Shown piece by piece: positions 47,244-56,994 of a DNA stretch of 64,000 nt (positions are counted from its first letter, which is position 1; each line of letters opens with the position of its first letter). Location: positions 37,333,436-37,397,435 of the forward strand of contig NC_087068.1 in NCBI RefSeq assembly GCF_963678635.1, read 5' to 3'. Made by a program: the position numbers and the translations under genes. This DNA is from Symsagittifera roscoffensis. Lineage: Eukaryota > Xenacoelomorpha > Acoela > Convolutidae. The notes under the pieces are model-generated. The model ran no database searches. It was not told where the DNA came from and saw only the letters and a program-made list of their open reading frames with translations.

Positions 47244-47458
47244 GGCTCTTTTTCCTTTTCCCCCCACCTGCAACTTTTTTTCTAGTTAAGTTACTGTTCT
47301 CATTGTCCGATCGTTATGAAAATTAGCATGTGGACTAATTAGGTTGGGCCAAACATAATCAGTCTTCATAATTAACCTTGTAAAACCACTCGTTACACCA
47401 TAAAATTGGTTGTCGTGTGAGGTGGGTGGGGGGGGGGGGGGGTGAAGGAAAAAGAGCC
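47244..47458. mobile_element. GGCTCTTTTTCC-type MITE 2 (215 bp)
   Basis: Exact 8-bp duplication AACAATTG (47236-47243 and 47459-47466). The TIR is about 25 bp and ends in a G/C run: GGCTCTTTTTCCTTTTCCCC at the left and the complement at the right. Confidence 0.85.
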
Positions 47459-47912
47459 AACAATTGGACAAGGCGAACAAACTTTTCTTGTAAATTTCGC
47501 AGTTAAGGGGTGCGGGGAACCAATTAAGATGTTCCACGTGCTTAAATGCTTGTCTTCACGCGTGACGAGCAGTTTTGAAGAAAAAGTATTGATATCCTAC
47601 ATAACAACAATCGCATTTATCATAATGAGCACCACTATATCAGGCAGTGCCCACCACACTACAATGCAGACGATTAACACGACCATAAATGGGATGTATC
47701 ATGGTCCAATCACTCCCACAACAGGCGATTTTCCAGTTTCACCTCCCTCTCTAGCTTTTTTCAAAATTTTACATAGAAAACGTACTTCAGAACAAATTAC
47801 TTTTCAATAAATCGAAAAATATAAGTGAGATCAAGTTTGAAAATTTTCAATAAGCAACTGCCATTTTCATACTACTTCTTTGGGAGGGGGATGGAAAAGA
47901 TCCACCAGCAGA

Positions 47913-48137
47913 CAGGCGCGATTTTAAGGAGGGGGGGCACCGGGGGCACATGCCCCCTCCCCTTTTGAGGGGAACCAAAAAAAAAAGAACTCGTTTTTTT
48001 CATAAATATTTGAGTACCCATTTTTCCGAAAAGCGCCTTCGGCGCACCGTTGACCATTTTTAATGACTATTTTTCTTTGAAAAAAAAGTTAAAGCGAAAT
48101 AATCCCCCCCGTTGAAAAAATCCTAGAATCGCGCCTG
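47913..48137. mobile_element. hAT-type MITE with CAGGCGCGATT ends (225 bp)
   Basis: Exact 8-bp duplication CCAGCAGA on both sides (47905-47912 and 48138-48145). Termini CAGGCGCGATTTTA and TAGAATCGCGCCTG. It contains long G and C runs and a GCGCCTTCGGCGC palindrome near 48030. Confidence 0.85.
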
Positions 48138-48453
48138 CCAGCAGATACGCCACCCCTCACTCCGAATAACAACGCTGGTCAAATGCAGATGCAAACTACA
48201 ATGTCCTTCCCTATCATCTGCATGTTTCGAAAACAAGCCGAGCGGGCAAGGAAAATATTGGAGCTACAAGTTGGATATGCTTATTTAACTTTTAAGCCAA
48301 ACACATTTGGTTCTTTTCAAGTTTCCCGACCCTCCGAAAATTAGCATAATAGAAGTTGTCTGAGAATTTGGCCACTTGTTTCTAGACGAGGTGTTCGAAA
48401 ACCTTTGCGATTCTTTTCCTTTTCCCTCACGTCACATATGCATCAATTTTATG

Positions 48454-48668
48454 GGCTCTTTTCCAGTTTCCCCCCTTTGAAATTTAGTTTTGAAAAGCTT
48501 ATTTAACGTTGTCATAATGCAATGAAATTTGGCGTGGTGAACAAATCGACAACTGTGAACAGATTTTTTCTTCATACTTTACAGCGTAACATCACGCATT
48601 TAGCCGTAATAACACGTAAATCAAACATAAAGCTCGGTGTTGTGAAAAGGGGGGACTCGAAAAGAGCC
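48454..48668. mobile_element. GGCTCTTTTCCAG-type MITE 3 (215 bp), nested
   Basis: Exact 8-bp duplication ATTTTATG (48446-48453 and 48669-48676). Ends GGCTCTTTTCCAGTTTCC and CTCGAAAAGAGCC. About 90% similar to MITE 4 by eye. Confidence 0.85.
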
Positions 48669-48787
48669 ATTTTATGGTGTAACGGGGGGTTTTACAAGGT
48701 TAAATATGAAGAACACTTATGTTTGTCATTACCTTATTAGTCCGCATGTCAATTTTCATAGCAATCGGCCAATGCTAACAAAAGATT

Positions 48788-49001
48788 GGCTCTTTTCCAG
48801 TTTCCCCCTTTCAAATTCAAATTTGAAAAGTCTATTTAACGTTGTCATAATGCAATGAAATTTGGCGTGGTGAACAAACCGACAATTCTGAACAGATTTG
48901 TTCTTCATACATTACAGCGTAACATCACGCATTTAGCCGTAATAACACGTAAAACAAACATAAAACTCGGTATTTTGAAAGTGGGGGACTGAAAAAGAGC
49001 C
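48788..49001. mobile_element. GGCTCTTTTCCAG-type MITE 4 (214 bp), nested
   Basis: Exact 8-bp duplication AAAAGATT (48780-48787 and 49002-49009). Same subfamily as MITE 3. Confidence 0.85.
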
Positions 49002-49365
49002 AAAAGATTTTACCTAAAAAAACTCGCAGGTGGGTAGGAACTTCCTTCCCTCCTCCCCCCCCCCCCCCCCCACCCCTCCCCGCCCCCTGCAAAAAATTAC
49101 AAATAAACTTTTTTTCACATTATTCGATTGTTATGGAAATTGGTATACAGACTAACTAGACCATGGCAAACATATTTGGTCTTCATAATTAACCTTTTGA
49201 AACCACTCGTTACACCATAAAATTGATGCTCGTGTTAGGCGGGGAAGAGGAGTTAAGGGGGAGCCTAATTTTATTATAATTTGTCAAAATTAAAAAATCA
49301 TTTTTAGTGGGCATCAGAAATCAAAGTAGAAACTGTAAAATAGCCAGAAACTGTACGTCCATTTC

Positions 49366-49563
49366 GGCTCTTTTTCTTTCCCCTCCCACCTCACATAAGC
49401 ATCAATTTCGTGGGGTAATGAGTGATTTTACAAGTTTTATTATGAACACCAAATATAGCTGTAGTAACCAAATCAACTGCATGCCAATTTTTGTAACAAT
49501 CGGACAATGTGAGCAGAAAAACAACTTATTAAGACTTGCAGGAGGGGGAAAGGAAAAAGAGCC
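49366..49563. mobile_element. GGCTCTTTTTC-type MITE 5 (198 bp)
   Basis: Ends GGCTCTTTTTCTTTCC and GGAAAGGAAAAAGAGCC. Flanks TCCATTTC and TCCAATTC (7 of 8). Opposite orientation to MITE 2. A further degenerate member lies at about 49048-49265, and a right half at about 51310-51450. Confidence 0.75.
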
Positions 49564-49599
49564 TCCAATTCCATTAGAAGAGCTTCGCGTCACTTGCGA

Positions 49600-51574
49600 T
49601 ACCACACACATGGCAATGTGAGCTAGCAGACAAAATAAAACTAAGTTGAAAAAACCACAATTAGAAAAGATGATGACTCTTTTCCGCTCCCTCCCTCTAC
49701 ATTTGAATTTGAGTTTCGGAAAACTATTTTTACGTCGTCAAAGTGTAATACATTTTTGCATGGTGAGCAAACTAAATATTGTGAACATCACACATTCAGT
49801 CACAATAACAGGTAAGAAAATGCAAAGTTAGAAATGTTAGTGAAAAGCTGAAAAAAAAAATAGGACATAACTAGCAAAAAAAATCACCGGCTTTAAATAA
49901 AAATTCAGAAAAATTTGTAGAGAGGCAACTAAGTAAAAAAAACCTGGGTCAACTGCCATTGGGCCGAAAACTAACGAAGTTTGGAAATTCTAAAAATTTT
50001 ACTTTTCGTATAATTTTGAAGGGAAGGAGGAGGCAAAATAGAGGTTTCCCTTCAAATGACGCAAAATTAGGCAATTTAATCGATGAAACGTAAGCCGAAA
50101 CCATTTAGATCCAATAAAGCTAATAAATAGGGAAAAAAGCATAAATACAAAGTCATGGAAAAGTTCAACGGTACACTAACAACACTTGCAGCTACAATGA
50201 AAAACACCAACATCACAAAAAAATTTAAGATGTCATTGATAAGTCGACAATAACCAGACAGACGATGGGCCGAGAAATTTTTTAAATCGAATAATTTCAG
50301 TTTGAACAAAAAAATTGCTGACCGGATTGAAAATTATGACCTTTGCATAAGTAGGCGCATTTGCTCCCTCTAGGCCAAGCGGTCAAGAAACGCCTAGCAT
50401 TTTGAAAACATAAAAATCAAGCTATCAAGTGGTATCGTTAATTAGGTTGTAATCCTGAAAAAGTCCAAATTCCGATTTGAATAGCGTGTAACGCACCTCC
50501 GATGCTTCAAACAGATTAGTGAACGTGAAAATTGCTTATAAAAAATATTTCAAAAGATTTGACTAGCGTGTAACGCACCTCCGATGCTTCAAACAGATTA
50601 GTTAACGTTAAAAATGCTCATAAAAAATATTTCACAGGACATCAAGATGAATGCAACTGTAATAATAGACGAAGAATCTACCAATTTTTTGATTTCAAAA
50701 AATGAAGAATTAAAATAATTTCAACAAAAAAAAATTTTAAGTCAAAAATTGTCAAACCTCAAACTACTGGGTTTCAGATCTTCGTAATTTTAACTCATCA
50801 ACGAAATCATATAATGGCTGGCAGCAAATTACTGCACTTTCCATATTTACAAAGAACATTTGAAACAATTTCATTTGCAATATCATCAAATTCGTAAATG
50901 GGATTCATTATCCAGCGTAATCAATTTTCAAATATCTTTTTTCTTAATTTAATTTCAAATTTAACAAAATATGAAAACAACGCCAAATTCGTTCGAAAAC
51001 TTAAAAACTTGAGCAAAATTTTTATGATGGGAGGCCACATTTGCATCTGGTAGTAGTAACCTGACATCAGCCTACAAAAAATTCGACCATTTCACTTTTT
51101 GAGAAGTATTTTTTGAAAGTTAACTTCTGAAGAAATCCTAAGAAGATAAAAACATCAAACACTTACAACACGGCATATCTCAGAAACTAAGATGATTTAA
51201 GCAACCAAACTTGAAGGCAAGATCTGCAACCTCTGAGAGTACCCTGAGATCACTCCACTATAGGATTGGGAAATTTTTAAATCATTTTTTTTTAGAAGTT
51301 TTGAAAAATATTGAAAATTGACATGGGGACTAATTAGACCATGGCAAACATATTTGATCTGCATAATCAACCTTGTAAAACCACCCCTTAGACCATAAAA
51401 TTGATGCTTGTGTGAGGTGGGGGGAAAAGGAAAAAGAGCCGAAACGTCATATCCCGGGTTCTAGGTGAAAGTTTCTAGGTTTGGGATCTATAATTGGAAA
51501 GTGTCGATGGCTATAACGGCGAAGAGCCAAACATTGCTTAGGTATACTCTCATTCTCATATTAGTAATTTTCAG
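49600..51574. other. Non-coding region with an 82-bp tandem duplication
   Basis: No gene supported before the exon at 51575. At 50482-50640 a unit starting TAGCGTGTAACGCACCTCCG is present twice, 82 bases apart, with few differences. The right half of a GGCTCTTTTTCC-type MITE lies at 51310-51450. Confidence 0.6.
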
Positions 51575-51859
51575 GAAGTAAGCGGGCTGTATCAAACTGA
51601 CCTGAGTCAAAAGCTGGTCCGTGATATAATGGAGGTGTGTTACCAAATACTGAGTGAGAGTTCTCGAGATGACATGATTCGTAAAATGGGACCCTTATCC
51701 CGTAAAATTACCACTAACTTGCAGGAAAAAGACCAATCCGGGGGGCGCTGGCATTGCATCATTGGCAAGAACTTTGGCGCGTGGATTACACATGAGAGAT
51801 ACGGAATACTTTACTTTTCTCTGTGGGATTTGAATATTTTACTGTTTAAGCATGGTTAA
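51575..51859 (+). CDS. Dynein light chain (LC8/DLC family), last exon
   Basis: A TTTTCAG acceptor is followed by 94 codons and TAA. The second half carries the LC8-family core: RWHCIIGKNFGAWITHE, then ILYFSLWDLNILLFKHG at the C-terminus, equivalent to the beta-strands that dimerise and bind partner peptides in dynein light chain 1. The N-terminal helical part (LVRDIMEVCYQIL... DDMIRKM) fits helices 1-2 but is divergent. The family is about 89 residues, so most of the domain lies in this exon; an upstream coding exon must exist because the frame is open through the acceptor. I could not find it. Divergence from LC8 suggests an axonemal or lineage-specific paralogue. Confidence 0.75.
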   Translation, partial: EVSGLYQTDLSQKLVRDIMEVCYQILSESSRDDMIRKMGPLSRKITTNLQEKDQSGGRWHCIIGKNFGAWITHERYGILYFSLWDLNILLFKHG

Positions 51860-53680
51860 ATCATAGCAATTTTAAATTTGAAAAAAAAAAACACTTTTCA
51901 CAAAGAGGCGAAGCAGAGCTTCACAAGAACTGCGATAAAACAAATAGCATTGTAAGCTAGCAGGCAGAAAAATACGGAAGCAACAAGGTCGACAGGGGAC
52001 CGACTTTTAGCAGACCAACGTAATAAAGTGATGGATGATTGATTGACAGACTGAAAAAGACGCTCAGTCTGGGGCCAAGCATCCCCGATTAAGACAATTA
52101 TCTCACAATTTGTCAACAAAACTATCAACTTTAGAAACTCAACAGTCTAAATTAGCGGCAAAACAAAGATTAACGCGCACAATAACACTCGTGTTGAATT
52201 GAAGCGCAGCGGAGCAAGCGGTCGCTAATCGCCAATGTCGCATTTGTTGTTAGCTATCACACTTTATAATTGTTCTGAGTCGCCTAAAAAAACCGGTTTG
52301 CTAAAATCCCTAGCAGGTCGACAAAATGGTAATTAATTTAGAAAAAATGCAAAATTTTCATTTATTTATCTTGAATGATCCTCATTTGGAGAAAAACGTA
52401 AGGAATACAATCACCGCCGTTAAAGAAGCACAAAATCATTCACCAAGCGGCAAGTAATCCAATAATACTTGGGTAGAAAAGAAAAGATTCTGTAAGAAAA
52501 TTTTCAGCTTTCCAATTTCGAAGAAAAAAATTCAGGGCCTTAAAGCTCTTCGAACTTCTAGACAAATAAAAAATTGACGATGTTTTGATTAAAAAAGCCC
52601 AACTTGAAGAACTGTATCAAAAGATCGAATTTTCGTTTCGCTGGGAAATCTGATAAATAAATTCCACTTTCGAAATATGAAGTCATCACGTTTTTAGTGA
52701 ACTTTACATTTCTGCTGTTCGATAGTAGAGTCTGCCTTTTTTTTAAACAAACTTCTGAATTTAAAAAGAATTCAAAAACAAATTTGAGTCTGAACAGATT
52801 CTTTGACTTCCCTTTTTTTCTTCTCTTCAGGTAATCAGAAGGTCAAAAGTTGTAACATTCGTCTACTGTCGTCACACATGAGGCTTAAGAAAAATAGGCC
52901 CTATAACCATTGGCTCAAGAGTCAGGGACACTATCTCTTGTGTTTTTCTACCTCAAGAACGGTCGGAGCCAATTCGGTTCGCTTGCGACATGAGACTGGA
53001 ACCCGTTACAGCTTAAAGGCCACTACCAAAATACCCCCCCACTCTAGAAATAAAAACGTCCCCATACTTAGGTCTCGAAATACCCAAAATACATGAACGC
53101 CGTTAAAAACCGGGTCGGAACAATCCGCTTAGTTACTTTTTATTGGACAGTGGAACTTTGATCCATTTCAGATGGATCAACCTAAAACTCGCCTTATCTC
53201 AACATAACTATCATAAAATACACTCGAGAAATTTAAATTGAGAACTCACATGTCGATGCACTTGAGTATGAGGAGTAACTAAGAGATAAGCAGCTTGAGA
53301 ATCAAATGATATAACTAAATAAGTTTGATGCCAATTAGTTTTAACAACAGAAGTAAGTTCTGTCTCAAGAATCAAAGTTTCTGAATGAACCATTGGGACA
53401 CTCGAGTTGTCCACTCTTCCACTGAATGTTCACTCCTTTCCGTTCGAATAGTCTTCCTTTCTCAAGTCTGTATTCTATTCTCCTGTTTTCAGGATGAGAC
53501 AGCTCTACTCTCTGATTATTTCGTCTCGAGAAATTGCGAATAGCAATTTCCTGCCTTTTTCTTGAGTAGTTTCCCGCTATTGTTAATTCGGACGTTCTGA
53601 TTTTTTATTTTTTGCGTTTTCAGTTGGTTCGAGAAAACTGAGCATGACAGGCTCCATTCGAAATTTTTAAAATTAAAACT
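51860..53680. other. Transition from AT-rich to GC-richer sequence, no supported gene
   Basis: 51900-51930 has the hairpin-bearing repeat segment (gaggcgaagcagagcttcac) and 52560-52740 a member of the 'gttcgatag' repeat. From about 52850 CTCAAG/CTCGAG hexamers become frequent, as in the gene block to the right, so the left edge of that block may be near here. I did not find terminal repeats that would define it. Confidence 0.4.
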
Positions 53681-53947
53681 TCACACCAAAATTACGTGTT
53701 TCTCAAGGTCAAACCTCCAGACATGACCGACTGGCACATACTCCCCGGACTCGAGATCGCTGTCCCCATCGTGTGTTGTCATCTGCCAGTGAGTCCCAGA
53801 GAACCGAGTGTTGCTCAAGATACAGTGCCAGTGGTCATTTACAGAAGTTTGCATCGGACTTAAGTTTATCTGCCTTCCAAAATTCACAACCATATAAAAT
53901 TTTGACGCTATCGCTAAACAGCAATCAAAATCTGCACACACCTGCAC
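53681..53947 (-). CDS. Possible further small ORF of the GC-rich block (88 codons)
   Basis: Open frame on the minus strand containing DHWHCILSNTRF and THWQMTTHDGDSDLESGEYV. Composition is like that of the large ORFs to the right, and it follows them on the same strand. I do not recognise it. It may be a separate gene, a downstream exon joined to the donor at 54183, or noise. Confidence 0.25.
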   Translation of the reverse strand: MQVCADFDCCLAIASKFYMVVNFGRQINLSPMQTSVNDHWHCILSNTRFSGTHWQMTTHDGDSDLESGEYVPVGHVWRFDLEKHVILV

Positions 53948-54179
53948 CCATGAATCCCCGCTTTTTAAGCTGGTAATTTTTTAAAATTTCTTTTGTCCTA
54001 TTCAGTCAGGAAATTGTCATGCATCATTTTGACTTATATAATAGATCTATCATATTAATAACAATATCCTATTCGTCCAAAATTTCTTTTTAGTGAACCC
54101 AGATTTCATCCAAGTTCACTCTCAAGCCCCCTCCCTCTCAAGACTCAAGACTCTAGAATTTTCCTTTCGAGCCGCCGGC

Positions 54180-56048
54180 TCACCTCGTGTTTTTCACCTT
54201 CGAGGTACCCGACACCGGTGTTCTTGGCACTGTAATTTGTTCCAACAGTGCCTCTTCGTCATCGGAGCTGATCACAATTTCCTCCCAGGCCTTCAGCTGT
54301 TCATAGGATCGCATCCACTCCCTTTGCTCTTGCAACCTCTTCGATTGATTTGGTAGGCTCTTCACCTTCGACTCCCGGTTCAAACAGAAGGAATTGTGAA
54401 GACTCATGCTTACATTCCTCGCCAGGTCCTCCTCCAGTATCGTTTCCCTCGCTCTAGAATTGTCTCTGGATACTCTTTTCCACCCGGTCGTGATCGCATT
54501 TCGATGGGTCAGCAGAGGTCTCTTGAAGGCATCTGGTCCTATTTCGGCTTGGAATTGTCGATATTCCTTTTGATTTTTCCTCATGTGGTCCTTTGTCACT
54601 ACATACAACCAGGATGTTAACGTCGCACGAAACCAAGGAAAGAATCTCAGGCGATTCCATATATGTCTGACTTCCACTGGTATGGCGAATACCTTGCATG
54701 CGGTCTCGAACAACTCTAGTCTCCTGCTGTAATCTATCGCATGAATCGACTCAGCTGTTGGCGTTCTCGATTCTCTATACTTCGCTATGTTTTCTTCAAT
54801 CCATCGCAGAGCCAGCATCGTGCTTACCACCAAGATGGTCACCTTTTGTCGATGCTCCGGTAGTCCCAACGATTTAATCTCTTCTATGTCCCAAATCAGA
54901 CAGAGATTGGCGCGTTCTGGGTACCACACTGTCTGCGCCAGACAGTGGCATGGACAATCCCCATGCGTGAGGTCGATGCTTCTAAGATTGCGTTCTCCCG
55001 AGGCTTCCAGGAGAGGCTCAAGCTCCATCATTTTCTCGTGTATCACGTCGACTTCTTCTGAGCTTGGAGTACCTATTGCGGGTTTCCCCACCATGTTTTG
55101 CCTTCCGTGATCACTTGTGTTTTCGTTCTCCAAGCTTAGAAGTTCTTCACCCCAGATTTCACTCAAGTCGTCTCTTTGTTCCTTCGGTACTGCTCCTCGG
55201 ATCTTCCTCAACAGCTTGTGTGAATGATGTGACATCCGAGCTAGTCTCACGCACTTGGGCACTGAGAAGGCCTTGTCTATCAATACCCTCTGGCTGGACA
55301 CCTCCACCATCGCCATGTGTAGTGGATAGTGGCTTCCACATAGGTTAGCCAACACTGACCCCACTAAGGATTTCGCATTCAGAGGCAATCCATAGGCTTC
55401 GCTCATGGGAAGTCCCATCTCCGCCTCGAGTCCAATTTTCCAACTCTTGATGTGCTTCTGGTTCACTTGTAACACTCCGGGCCATGATTCCACGCTCAAC
55501 GTGGTCACCAGGTGGTGTTCTGACTCTAGCCTCTCCAGTGACTGGAGACTACACATTCTTGAGAAAAATCCCAAGGCTGTCGCTAGGTTCACGGTGGTAC
55601 TCGCGTAACATTCAGCCACCATCTGTATCTCGCTCTTCTCCCTTTCAGTGATATCCTCAAACCAGGTGATGAGGTCCTTTTTCTGGAAAGACTGTATCCT
55701 GACGCATGATCGTCCATCACAAGTATGCTCGCCGTTGCCACATGTCGAATCAAGACAACTGCCCGGTTCCATCCTCTTCACCGACCCTGTTCCACTCGTC
55801 ACCTCACTCGACTCTTTCATCTGAGGCAGGATCAGTCTATGTACTATACTCAAGGTCGCCAAATCCTCATCCTCTGTCGGTGCCAATCTCACTCGCTCAG
55901 TGACCTCCTCAATCAGGCTCGCGTGGGGATGTGGACACCAGGAGGGTCTGAGTAATTTCCATACCACTCCCAGATTCGTGGTCAACACGCCATTCCCGTT
56001 GCCCATTTTTAGTTCCACTCTTTTACTTGAGCGTGGCACACTTATCAC
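54180..56048 (-). CDS. Large unknown ORF 6 of the GC-rich block (608-622 aa)
   Basis: I do not recognise this protein. The frame is open from before 56048. There is no ATG until 56006, which would give 608 residues; the frame runs back through the UAG end of the preceding ORF, displaced by +1. A Cys-rich patch occurs near residues 97-118 (GSCLDSTCGNGEHTC), an HGDCPCHC patch in the middle, then a hydrophobic strand VTILVVSTMLAL. The C-terminus is acidic (SSDDEEA). The TGA stop coincides with a consensus-like splice donor (ACGAG|GTGAGC at 54183), so splicing could bypass the stop. Confidence 0.65.
   Translation of the reverse strand: MISVPRSSKRVELKMGNGNGVLTTNLGVVWKLLRPSWCPHPHASLIEEVTERVRLAPTEDEDLATLSIVHRLILPQMKESSEVTSGTGSVKRMEPGSCLDSTCGNGEHTCDGRSCVRIQSFQKKDLITWFEDITEREKSEIQMVAECYASTTVNLATALGFFSRMCSLQSLERLESEHHLVTTLSVESWPGVLQVNQKHIKSWKIGLEAEMGLPMSEAYGLPLNAKSLVGSVLANLCGSHYPLHMAMVEVSSQRVLIDKAFSVPKCVRLARMSHHSHKLLRKIRGAVPKEQRDDLSEIWGEELLSLENENTSDHGRQNMVGKPAIGTPSSEEVDVIHEKMMELEPLLEASGERNLRSIDLTHGDCPCHCLAQTVWYPERANLCLIWDIEEIKSLGLPEHRQKVTILVVSTMLALRWIEENIAKYRESRTPTAESIHAIDYSRRLELFETACKVFAIPVEVRHIWNRLRFFPWFRATLTSWLYVVTKDHMRKNQKEYRQFQAEIGPDAFKRPLLTHRNAITTGWKRVSRDNSRARETILEEDLARNVSMSLHNSFCLNRESKVKSLPNQSKRLQEQREWMRSYEQLKAWEEIVISSDDEEALLEQITVPRTPVSGTSKVKNTR
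54182..54187 (-). promoter_or_regulatory. Consensus-like splice donor overlapping the ORF 6 stop
   Basis: On the minus strand, CGAG|GTGAGC matches the donor consensus, and the T of GT begins the TGA stop. No clearly matching acceptor in the right phase was found downstream. Confidence 0.35.
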
Positions 56049-56079
56049 TTCCGGCGTTCTCTCGAGAATCAGACCCAGG

Positions 56080-56994
56080 CTAGGTCTCTCTCTCCACAGT
56101 GTCTATTTCCATTATCTTCTCTGTCCAGAACTTCAGTAGCTCCGCCACCTCATAGTTTCTGTGGGCACTTCCGGCTTCCAAGTCCAAGATGGGGTTGTAC
56201 GCCATTCCCATTACTCCAGAAACATACTGGTACTCTCCCTTTTTGTTGAGTTTTAAGTACTCCCCTGACGAAGCCAGGTTGCGGTGAACGTCGTGTTTCT
56301 CCTCGAACTTCTTGTTGTAGAACCTTCGTATCTCATCTAACTTCCTATGGCTCTCCAGAGATTGCCTAGAACCATCCTCCCTCTCTATTCCAGTACTCTG
56401 GTACACATTCAAGATGACTGTGGAGACCCTCCTTTCCAGCGTCTTGCTTCCAACTGCTTTCTGATGACATGCTAGGATGGTACTGTCAGTCATCATCGAC
56501 ATCGTCCATCTCAAGAAACAGGTTGCATCTTTCCTTCTTGCCAGACTCAAGCCTGAGTTGTTCCTGGCTACGTGCTGCATCAGCATTCGATATATCTCTA
56601 GATTCTTGCCTCCCAGCTTCAACTTATCGTACGAAGTCAGTGTCTCCAGCTCTATCCCCAACAGGCTCCACGCGAACATCAGTTGTCCTGCAGTCCTGAT
56701 GAAGGGATTCGCCATCAGCGGCGGTGCCGATGAGGGTGTCCTCATGGCCTCTTCAAAATGATCCTTCACTAAGTTCTGCCAGGATCTCTTCAGCTGGTTT
56801 GCCAATTCTATTTTGTTAACCTCAGCCTTCTGCTGGGTGGCCCAACTGTGTCGCTTGCGGGCCACTCCGCTGTTCAATTTCTTCAAACAGTCTTCCAATT
56901 CCTTCAATGTTTCCAGGGCCACCCACCACGGTCGGGAGGTGTTCCTCGTGTTATTCTTCTCGAGAGGATCGCTAGTTACTTGCTTCCCAGTGGC
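56080..56994 (-). CDS. Unknown ORF 5, in frame with ORF 4 after a single UAG
   Basis: I do not recognise this protein. The frame continues directly from the UAG of the preceding ORF with no other stop. There is no ATG for about 84 codons after that UAG; the first is within EEAMRTPS. Independent initiation at AUG would therefore lose a quarter of the protein, which favours readthrough of UAG. The segment is helical-looking with Lys/Arg/Glu-rich stretches (LKELEDCLKKL; NKIELANQLKRSWQNLV). It ends ...ERET-UAG, and the next large ORF begins there in the +1 frame. Confidence 0.6.
   Translation of the reverse strand, partial: ATGKQVTSDPLEKNNTRNTSRPWWVALETLKELEDCLKKLNSGVARKRHSWATQQKAEVNKIELANQLKRSWQNLVKDHFEEAMRTPSSAPPLMANPFIRTAGQLMFAWSLLGIELETLTSYDKLKLGGKNLEIYRMLMQHVARNNSGLSLARRKDATCFLRWTMSMMTDSTILACHQKAVGSKTLERRVSTVILNVYQSTGIEREDGSRQSLESHRKLDEIRRFYNKKFEEKHDVHRNLASSGEYLKLNKKGEYQYVSGVMGMAYNPILDLEAGSAHRNYEVAELLKFWTEKIMEIDTVERET

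Larger units (their letters stand above)
48405..49047. mobile_element. Older MITE of the same family, split by two nested copies
   Basis: Leaving out 48454-48668 and 48788-49001, each with one duplication, leaves a sequence with the internal order of a family member in reverse orientation. The left end is degenerate (TTCTTTTCCTTTTCCCTCACG) and so is the right end (GCAGGTGGGTAGGAACTTCC). The outer boundaries are approximate. Confidence 0.55.

Noticed and set aside
47442..47810. 122-codon plus-strand frame near MITE 2
   Set aside because: Starts inside the MITE terminal repeat; no domain, low-complexity Thr/Ser content.
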